The notes under the pieces were generated by a model that did no database searches, had not been told where the DNA came from, and was given only the letters and a program-made list of their open reading frames with translations. Positions 8,332 to 13,559 of a stretch of 13,559 nt of DNA are shown here, in pieces. A program made the translations under genes and the position numbers. This DNA is from Cyclostephanos tholiformis. Lineage: Eukaryota > Bacillariophyta > Thalassiosirophyceae > Thalassiosirales > Thalassiosiraceae. The stretch spans positions 1 through 13,559 of the forward strand of contig JALLPB010000695.1 of the NCBI GenBank assembly GCA_036939975.1. Direction: 5' to 3'. Position 1 is the stretch's first letter. Each line of letters opens with the position of its first letter.

Positions 8332-8355
8332 CCGTATAATACGCGGCATAAGCAT
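8332..8355 (+). repeat. Left terminal inverted repeat of the pogo-like element
   Basis: A 24-bp end beginning CCGTATAATACGCGGC, preceded by TA at 8330-8331. It is identical in inverted orientation to 10982-11005; the match breaks down immediately inside, where left AACGTGG faces right CACAAAA. Confidence 0.95.
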
Positions 8356-8563
8356 AACGTGGCATAAGAGAATCGCGAGAAAATTGGATCATACATACGA
8401 CCCCACTTCTCATTTCTAGTTTATTCCTACACATGTGGAGCATTTGAATGGCATATTCATTTCCGCGGGAATAAGAGCTTTCCAACGGTGTATGATACTC
8501 CTATATTCAGACAGATGTAAGAAATAATGCAATTTTAGGTGCATCGTTTCAGAGTTCACCAGG

Positions 8564-9319
8564 ATGCAATTTGACTGCGGCAAGGACACTGCGGAGGTGG
8601 GGGAAGTGGGGGAATTGGTGGGGGAGGGGGGAAAGGTGGAGGACACAGCGGTGGTGCGAGACGAGGGGGTCGTGGTGGGTGATTGCGTGTCGGAAGTGCG
8701 GGAAGTGGTGGGGGAGGGGGGAAAGGTGGAGGGCACAGCGGTGGTGCAAGACGAGGGGGTCGTGGGGTGTGATTGTGTGTCGGGGAAGGTTTTGGCTGGT
8801 GCAAAGCGAGGTCAATGCGAGGCTGAGCTCCGCATTGTGTCTGCTGAGGGCAAAATGGCACGTCTCCTCGATCCAGTTTTGTATGTGGTGGAGAATCGCG
8901 GGTTTGCCGTTGATCCCAATTTGATTGGGTCGGAGGTTGAGGTCGTAGGGACGACCGAGTCTCAGCGTGGCCGCTCGTGTGCCAAGCACCGTTGTTGTGG
9001 TGAGGCGTTGGTCCGAGTTGACAGCCACGTTTGTTTTCGGAAGACGAGGTTTGCGTGGAGGGATGGCGAGGAGGAGGAGGATGTCCTCGAGGTGTATTTC
9101 CTTGAGGACGGTCTTGCGACTTGCAAGGTGGGGTATCTACCCAAACACCTTGCCTTCCGCGCCGACCGATACGATGGGCTGTGCGCACGCATCCTGGAGG
9201 TTTACTCCAGTGATAGCGCGGAGTGTGCTTGTGTCGCAAAGAGAAATAAGTATCACCGCAACTTCGGTTGCTGTGTTGCCACCGTCCTGGGAATGAAAGA
9301 CATGTTTGCGATTAAATAA
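8564..9319 (+). CDS. Transposon-borne accessory ORF with Cys-rich C-terminal domain, function unknown
   Basis: A 251-aa frame inside the pogo-like element, convergent with the transposase. The ATG has A at -3 (CCAGGATGC). Residues 16-75 are two 30-aa copies (core VGEGGKVE-TAVV-DEGVV) encoded by a 90-bp tandem duplication, low-complexity and probably unstructured. Residues 139-251 look like a folded domain: CAKHRCCGEAL (139-149), SHVCFRK, an acidic stretch DGEEEED, EVYFLEDG, CKVGYLPKHL (187-196), YDG (203-205), EVY, CAC (221-223), a basic KRNKYHRN and GCC (235-237). The Cys and His pattern would allow metal binding. I do not recognise a named family; a nucleic-acid or chromatin-binding helper of transposition is inference. 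An unrelated captured host gene is the alternative. The coding strand is G-rich, unlike the AT-rich DNA around it. Confidence 0.68.
   Translation: MQFDCGKDTAEVGEVGELVGEGGKVEDTAVVRDEGVVVGDCVSEVREVVGEGGKVEGTAVVQDEGVVGCDCVSGKVLAGAKRGQCEAELRIVSAEGKMARLLDPVLYVVENRGFAVDPNLIGSEVEVVGTTESQRGRSCAKHRCCGEALVRVDSHVCFRKTRFAWRDGEEEEDVLEVYFLEDGLATCKVGYLPKHLAFRADRYDGLCARILEVYSSDSAECACVAKRNKYHRNFGCCVATVLGMKDMFAIK
8599..8631 (+). other. Canonical G-quadruplex motif near the accessory ORF start
   Basis: Four G runs of 5, 5, 5 and 6 bases (8599-8603, 8608-8612, 8620-8624, 8626-8631) are separated by loops of 4, 7 and 1 bases. This lies on the coding strand, 35-68 nt after the ATG, so it could form in the mRNA as well as the DNA. 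The second copy of the 90-bp repeat keeps only the last two runs and a weaker GGG upstream. Confidence 0.75.
8610..8789 (+). repeat. 90-bp in-frame tandem duplication within the accessory ORF
   Basis: Copies at 8610-8699 and 8700-8789 share GGTGGGGGAGGGGGGAAAGG and the block from ACAGCGGTGGTGC to CGAGGGGGTCGTGG. The length is a multiple of three and both copies stay open, adding 30 residues. Differences between the copies are few and scattered. Confidence 0.9.
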
Positions 9320-9328
9320 CTGCAGTAT

Positions 9329-9419
9329 AAGAATAACATTAGTAATGATAATCAAATACTAGTTTAATTATCAAGAATAATATTACTAGTAATAATAATC
9401 AAATACTAGTTTAATTATC
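9329..9419. repeat. AT-rich tandem duplication in the spacer between the two transposon ORFs
   Basis: Copy 1 (9329-9372, 44 bp) and copy 2 (9373-9419, 47 bp) both run from AAGAATAA to AATCAAATACTAGTTTAATTATC, with a 3-bp length difference. They begin ten bases past the accessory ORF stop and lie about 90 bp beyond the transposase stop. The location between convergent ORFs suggests a 3'-end or terminator role for both transcripts, but no exact AATAAA is present in this block. Confidence 0.75.
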
Positions 9420-9508
9420 AATGCTAGTTAATAATTATAGACGCGCACGGAAGTAATAGATGTAAACAAATAGAAATATAGGAGCGGCGAATAGAAATAA
9501 AGGAGCGG

Positions 9509-10753
9509 CTATTCGTAATAAGAATACCCGCTCTTGCGCCACGCATTTTTGACAGTATTTTCGGTGATCCCCCCCACGGCCTGGAGGATCCACGCCGACA
9601 CGTCTTCACGTTTCGGCGCGCAAATGGGAACGTTGGGGTTTTGATCAAACAACCAGCCAGTGTAGACCTTCGTCATGTTGGATTTGTAGGGCTTGTTTAT
9701 CCCTACGTCGATTGGTTGCACGAGTCCAGTGCATCCGGCTGGGATATACTCGACCTGTACGCCAATATTTTGGATCGCGTTTGCGACACTGCCGAGCAGA
9801 TGGACCTTGAAAGAGTCCAAGAAGATGATGGGGATGACCCCAGGCGGAGCCGTTCTGACGTAGGGTGCAAGAACTTTGTACACCCAATCGAGCATCACCC
9901 TTTCGTCAAACCAAGCCTTCTTCTGGACGGTGTAGATTGCACCAGAAGGATGATTGGGCAACTCACGCTTGTGGATCGTCCCCCCCTCGACGCCCTTGTA
10001 GACAATGTAGGGCATGAGGAAGTTACCAGCGGCTGTTACCGTCAATGCGACGGTGCAGCGATGACTGTCATTTGCGCCCGTGCGCATGTTGACTGTGCGC
10101 TGGCCACGCACATCGATCGTTGACTTGGGCGACGAACCATAGAATTGGTTCGTCTGGTCCATGTTGAAGGTGAACTTGGGGTCGCGCGTACGACCAACCA
10201 ACATTGGTCGTACCAACTTCAAGTACGAGCGCGCATCCTCACAGGCAGCCTCAGGAGGCTTCTGTGAGGTGTGAGTTGCGAGTCGATGCACAAGGTTGTT
10301 CTTGCGCAGGAAACGACTGATGGTGATGTAGCGAGCTGGAAGGGTCTTGTTGGCAAACTCGGGCTTGTACTGAGTTGCCTTCATGAGGACAGCAAAACGA
10401 CTGACAGGAAGACCCCTGTCCCTCCACTCAGTGACAAACGTCACCAGTTCCTCCTTGATGTCGTCAAGGAAACCTTCAGGGCCTTGATGATTTCTTGCCT
10501 TGTCACCGAATGCATTGGAAGCATTGGACAAATCAGGAAGGCTGGCGTCGGCACGCCAGCGGTAGATAGAGCTAACAGGTACGTTGACAGCACTTGCTGC
10601 ACGAGCAAGGGAGATCTTCTCGTCCTTCATCTTCTCCTCCACAAGAGAGAGAACAAGGGCCTTCTCGCGCAAGGAATAACTGCGTCGAGGTGCAAACGTG
10701 CGAGCCTTCCTGGCTACTCGAATGTTACTCTTTCCACCTTTGTTGTACAACAT
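9509..10753 (-). CDS. pogo-like DDE transposase (Tc1/mariner-pogo group)
   Basis: A 414-aa uninterrupted protein. The N-terminus is basic (RKARTFAPRRSYSLREK), followed by a helix-turn-helix of the Psq/CENP-B type at about 26-67 (YSLREKALVLSLVEE, ISLARAASAVNVPVSSIYRWR), expected to bind the terminal repeats. The catalytic DDE_1-type domain has D199 in FNMDQTNQFYG, D313 in IIFLDSFKVHLL and D349 in VQPIDVGINKPYK; 35 residues separate the last two, giving a DD35D triad. The block YIPAGCTGLVQPIDVGINKP is typical of pogo/Tigger/CENP-B-like enzymes, where proteins of this family cut and paste at TA sites. The ATG at 10753 has A at -3. The family's usual length is roughly 400-550 aa, so this is full or nearly full length. 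All key residues are present, so it may be active. It converges on the accessory ORF; both sit within the same terminal repeats. Confidence 0.93.
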   Translation of the reverse strand: MLYNKGGKSNIRVARKARTFAPRRSYSLREKALVLSLVEEKMKDEKISLARAASAVNVPVSSIYRWRADASLPDLSNASNAFGDKARNHQGPEGFLDDIKEELVTFVTEWRDRGLPVSRFAVLMKATQYKPEFANKTLPARYITISRFLRKNNLVHRLATHTSQKPPEAACEDARSYLKLVRPMLVGRTRDPKFTFNMDQTNQFYGSSPKSTIDVRGQRTVNMRTGANDSHRCTVALTVTAAGNFLMPYIVYKGVEGGTIHKRELPNHPSGAIYTVQKKAWFDERVMLDWVYKVLAPYVRTAPPGVIPIIFLDSFKVHLLGSVANAIQNIGVQVEYIPAGCTGLVQPIDVGINKPYKSNMTKVYTGWLFDQNPNVPICAPKREDVSAWILQAVGGITENTVKNAWRKSGYSYYE

Positions 10754-10981
10754 GATTGCGGGAGAATGCAGTTTGTGAGAGAATCACGTGCACAGCAGAA
10801 ACATGGTCCACCACACTTCGTAGCATACCCACACAGGATCTACTACAAAATTTAGCGGTAAAATGAAGATGCGCCAAAAAAAAGGACAAAAAACAGGGTA
10901 TGCAGGAATCATACATTACCCAAAATAAGCGCCGGCCATCCCTCTAGAGTACTTGCTTTCGCAAAAGTGGTTTTTTTTGTG

Positions 10982-11005
10982 ATGCTTATGCCGCGTATTA
11001 TACGG
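10982..11005 (-). repeat. Right terminal inverted repeat of the pogo-like element
   Basis: The exact reverse complement of 8332-8355, followed by TA at 11006-11007. Just inside lies a run of T (10971-10979) and CTTGCTTTCGCAAAAG, a short imperfect palindrome. Confidence 0.95.
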
Positions 11006-11007
11006 TA

Positions 11008-11878
11008 TGGTAGTCAGTCTGTTTATTTTTTTGGATTTTTCATAACTAATACATAAATGAAAACCCTGTCATAGGTCCTATTTGAGGTCATTTTTTACTT
11101 AGGCAACCCATATACCGTTAGATGTGTCTCAATGTGCTCTTTCCACAGGCTGGCTACTTTCTTGGTTTGGACCAATATTCATGACATTTTGACTTAAGGC
11201 ATGGTGACTAGTTGAATTCATCAAAACCACCGTTGTAGGGACCGTTAAGCATAAAAATACTGATTTTCTCATTTTAGCTTTTTTCTATTTTGATACTAAT
11301 ATCACCGTAGGATTCATTGTCCTTAGATCCACCTCAGCACATTTTCTAGTAAACATCATGCATAGAGTGGTGGTGGTGGTGCTTCAGATGTTTTGCCATT
11401 CCCGGCGGAATTGGGCCCCATCAATGGGGGGACTGTTTGTTATCCACTTTATGTCATTGCAGTGTGGTTGGGGGCTCCATGACTTTATCTGCTGATGAGT
11501 ATTATTAAGTGGAACAAGGGCCATAACGTGATGTGATTTTAACAGCTTAACAGCTAAGTCTGTTTTGGCGGGGGAAAACTCCTCAGGGCTTGTACTTTTG
11601 GGTAGGTACATACCCATGGCGGGAACCATTTTCATATGTGTTGACTCTTTCTACCTGCATAGGAATCTTCCAGTTGCCTCTTGACCAATTCATAAAAACA
11701 TCTCTCACATGGAACAATTCAACCATGATCAAAATGGCCAGTGGAATTGATGTTCCGGATGGGGAGGCGGGCTGATATCATACGGTTAGGTCCCCACATC
11801 TTGAGGATCATGCTGTATGTTCTTTTGCCGGCTGCAGCCTTATATTTTTAATGATATCAATTTTTTAGTTTAGTACCA
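11008..11878. other. Gene-free stretch between two transposons
   Basis: No supported gene. An 83-aa ATG-initiated open frame on the minus strand (11384-11635) has no recognisable domain, and no conserved continuation was seen upstream of it in other frames. The GGTGGTGGTGGTG run near 11370 is a short simple repeat. Part of this stretch may be the 3' flank or terminal region of the decayed piggyBac-like element, but no terminal inverted repeat or TTAA-flanked end could be placed. Confidence 0.4.
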
Positions 11879-13559
11879 TTATGCCGAATTTTTTTTATTG
11901 TGATGAAAAGCATGATAGTGCCGGTGACAATTTTGCCCCCCTTCTTTGATGTAGCTGTTGCAGAGGAAGACGTCCTTTCCCAATAGAACACAGCACATGT
12001 ACGTGTCACTGCTGTGGGGGTGTTTTGCCATGCTTGCTCTCTTCCCCAGGCAACATTCCAACAACACTTTCCCTTTTTCTTGCCGGATTGCTCTGATGGA
12101 CCATCCATGGTGCCGTCCACTTATGATCATTCTGCCACAGTGCATACCTCTCTCCCACCATTGCTGTCACCATAGGAAATGGCCTCGCTCAATATGGCAT
12201 GAAGCCAAAAGCATTCGAACACATTTTCCGGCCGCTAAGCCACCCAAACAACTTCATCATGTCCCGAGTCCAGCTCAGATGCTCTGCTCACAGTTTTCTT
12301 ATTTTCGGACCCCTCTGACACAGGTCATGAGTGAGCTCCATCACTGCATTGCCCATGTCCAACATTTGCCTGTCCTGTGTGTGTTCATTGAAAAGCGCCT
12401 GATAGATTCTGTAGGTGGTGTTCAGCGCCATGCTGTAAAGCGGAAAAATCAACTTTGGCAACCAATTGTGCTGGCAACTCTTCCCCCCAGATTGTAATAT
12501 GCCTCCGCCCCATTCCTCTTATTGATAAGGTGGAACATCTCACAGTAGTCTTTCATTTGTGTTGGGCATGGCACATTAGTTCTCATCCTCTCCCTCTTGC
12601 CATCATCATCCTGCTGCTTCCGCATCACATCCATCCCTGCCTCAAGAATTTCTGGGCCATGGAAATTGGATATTATCTTGATGAGCGCATTGTCCGACCA
12701 CACCGCATAGTTGAGTGGCCGCATTTTATGCTGCCAGCACACACCATCATAGGTTCCCTTATTCATCTTTCAAAAATGGTTGGCAACATTGGCGCCAACT
12801 TGATTTTACTGCACAGTACTGACCATATTTATCCCCCAAACATCACGGCTGATCATTGCCATGATGTCGCCCATGTATATGCTATCCATGGTGCAGCAGT
12901 GCCTGGCTCCATTGAAGTTGTTGAGCATCAATGACAAAAGATTCACCCACTTTTGGATGCCGGTGGTGTGGTTGCTCCTCCGGCCCAAATCCTTGTCTGA
13001 CTTTCCACCGAACACTCACACGTGCAGTTTGTATGATGTGAGGACACTGTGAGTTATGGCCAATGAGTGGATTGTTGCACCAGTACAAATTGACTTTGGA
13101 TCTGGCCCTTGCTTGATCAGGCTGTGGTACCAACCAGCAATGCAGCTCTTGTCGAATGTGAGCCAGCATCCAAACCATATGCACTCCTTCCATCAATGGT
13201 TGAAGCCATCATCAAACATTGCAAACTTACAGCGATGATGAGCTGTGTTGTCCAGACTGCTCACTTTTTTGTCTCCATATATCTCATCCCACTCGTCACC
13301 CTCCTCAACCCCAATCATCATCAAAATGGAGGCAGCGGTACATGTCCTCGAATGCATTCTTCGGCATGCTCTTCATGCATGTACCAATCGCATCAAGTGA
13401 CTCCCGTGTCAACCAGCATCTCTCAATCAAAGGTTACCCCACAAACTTTGAGCAAGCTGACATCCAAAAATCCAAGCAACGTGATTGGCCATGATGTACT
13501 TTCTGTCCATGGGGGCATAGTACTTTGGAACCCAGTTCTTCATTGCAATACAGTGTGTC
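11879..13559 (-). pseudogene. Decayed piggyBac-like transposase (DDE_Tnp_1_7 type), truncated by the window edge
   Basis: Read right to left on the minus strand, fragments in changing frames follow the piggyBac order: WVPKYYAPMDRKYIMANH (upstream part), KSMPKNAFEDMYRCLHFDDD near 13300-13380, CWLTFDKSCIAGWYHS near 13130-13180 (first catalytic Asp region), CCTMDSIYMGDIMA near 12870-12910 (second Asp), NYAVWSDNALIKIISNFHG near 12650-12710 (third Asp), CPTQMKDYCEMFHLINK, and a Cys/His-rich tail (CNSYIKEG, NCHRHYH) near 11900-11980. The frame is broken by stops at 13016-13018, 12806-12808, about 12770 and 12288-12290, by stops near 13202, 13308 and 13428, and by frameshifts such as the one near 12490 within YYNLGG. 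It is not functional as read. The N-terminus lies outside the window. Sequencing error cannot explain so many lesions. Confidence 0.85.

Larger units (their letters stand above)
8332..11005. mobile_element. Complete pogo-like DNA transposon (2674 bp) with two convergent ORFs
   Basis: The termini are perfect 24-bp inverted repeats: 8332-8355 reads CCGTATAATACGCGGCATAA followed by GCAT, and 10982-11005 is its exact reverse complement. TA lies outside each end (8330-8331 and 11006-11007), the target site duplication expected for the Tc1/mariner/pogo group. From memory, the start resembles the CAGTATAATTCGC end of Drosophila pogo. Inside are a 414-aa DDE transposase (minus) and a 251-aa Cys-rich ORF (plus), converging on an AT-rich spacer. 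GGCATAAG repeats just inside the left end (8345-8352 and 8361-8368) and could be a subterminal binding site. Perfect ends and an unbroken transposase frame suggest recent insertion. Confidence 0.93.

Noticed and set aside
8556..9239. 227-aa Pro/His-rich open frame on the minus strand inside the transposon
   Set aside because: It lies antisense to the accessory ORF, has low-complexity composition that mirrors the G-rich sense strand, and has no domain. The plus-strand frame has a Cys-rich patterned domain and fits better.
10271..10855. 194-aa plus-strand open frame
   Set aside because: It runs antisense to the transposase's conserved N-terminal and HTH region and has no motif of its own.
8332..11005. 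The small MITE at 4369-4648 as a derivative of the pogo-like element
   Set aside because: The ends differ (CTACGGCC against CCGTATAA), so there is no evidence that this transposase mobilises it.
11384..11635. 83-aa minus-strand frame
   Set aside because: It starts with ATG but has no domain or continuing conserved frame, so it is recorded only within the gene-free stretch.
11958..12497. 179-aa plus-strand open frame
   Set aside because: It is antisense to the readable piggyBac-like blocks on the minus strand and has no recognisable domain.

Overview
The window looks like nuclear DNA of a unicellular eukaryote, most likely a stramenopile alga such as a centric diatom. The reasons are short GT-AG introns (75 and 110 bp), compact genes with short intergenic gaps, eukaryotic start contexts, a mitochondrial COA7-type protein, and eukaryotic cut-and-paste transposons (pogo-like and piggyBac-like). 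The lineage is an inference from gene style and not from any marker gene. No tRNA, rRNA or CRISPR array was seen, and nothing is organised like a bacterial operon.

Layout. Positions 1-640 are a degenerate GAY/AAY simple repeat, followed at 650-915 by a palindromic satellite-like array with a period of about 32 bp. From 916 to about 3110 no convincing gene was found, but there are several local duplications: a 34-bp repeat pair, a repeat of about 69 bp, and a 56-bp tandem. From 3132 to 8098 lie three host genes: a Sel1-repeat COA7-like gene (minus strand, intronless), an endonuclease/exonuclease/phosphatase (EEP) family gene (plus strand, one intron), and a secreted or membrane Cys-rich protein of unknown function (minus strand, one intron). 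The first two are divergent, and their shared upstream region contains a 280-bp fold-back MITE (4369-4648) flanked by TA and carrying telomere-like GGGTTAG repeats. The EEP gene and the Cys-rich gene converge, with 212 bp between their stop codons.

Positions 8332-11005 form a complete-looking pogo-like DNA transposon of 2674 bp. It has perfect 24-bp terminal inverted repeats, TA at both flanks, an uninterrupted 414-aa DDE transposase on the minus strand, and a convergent second ORF of 251 aa on the plus strand. The second ORF has a Cys-rich C-terminal domain, an in-frame 90-bp duplication and a strong G-quadruplex motif near its start. It sits about 230 bp upstream of the Cys-rich gene's start codon. 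The two-ORF pogo-like element is the most interesting system here.

From about 11879 to the right edge lies a decayed piggyBac-like transposase on the minus strand, broken by several stops and frameshifts and cut off by the window edge. The gap at 11008-11878 has no recognisable gene. The host genes show no sign of working as a pathway, although COA7 and the EEP protein could both be mitochondrial.
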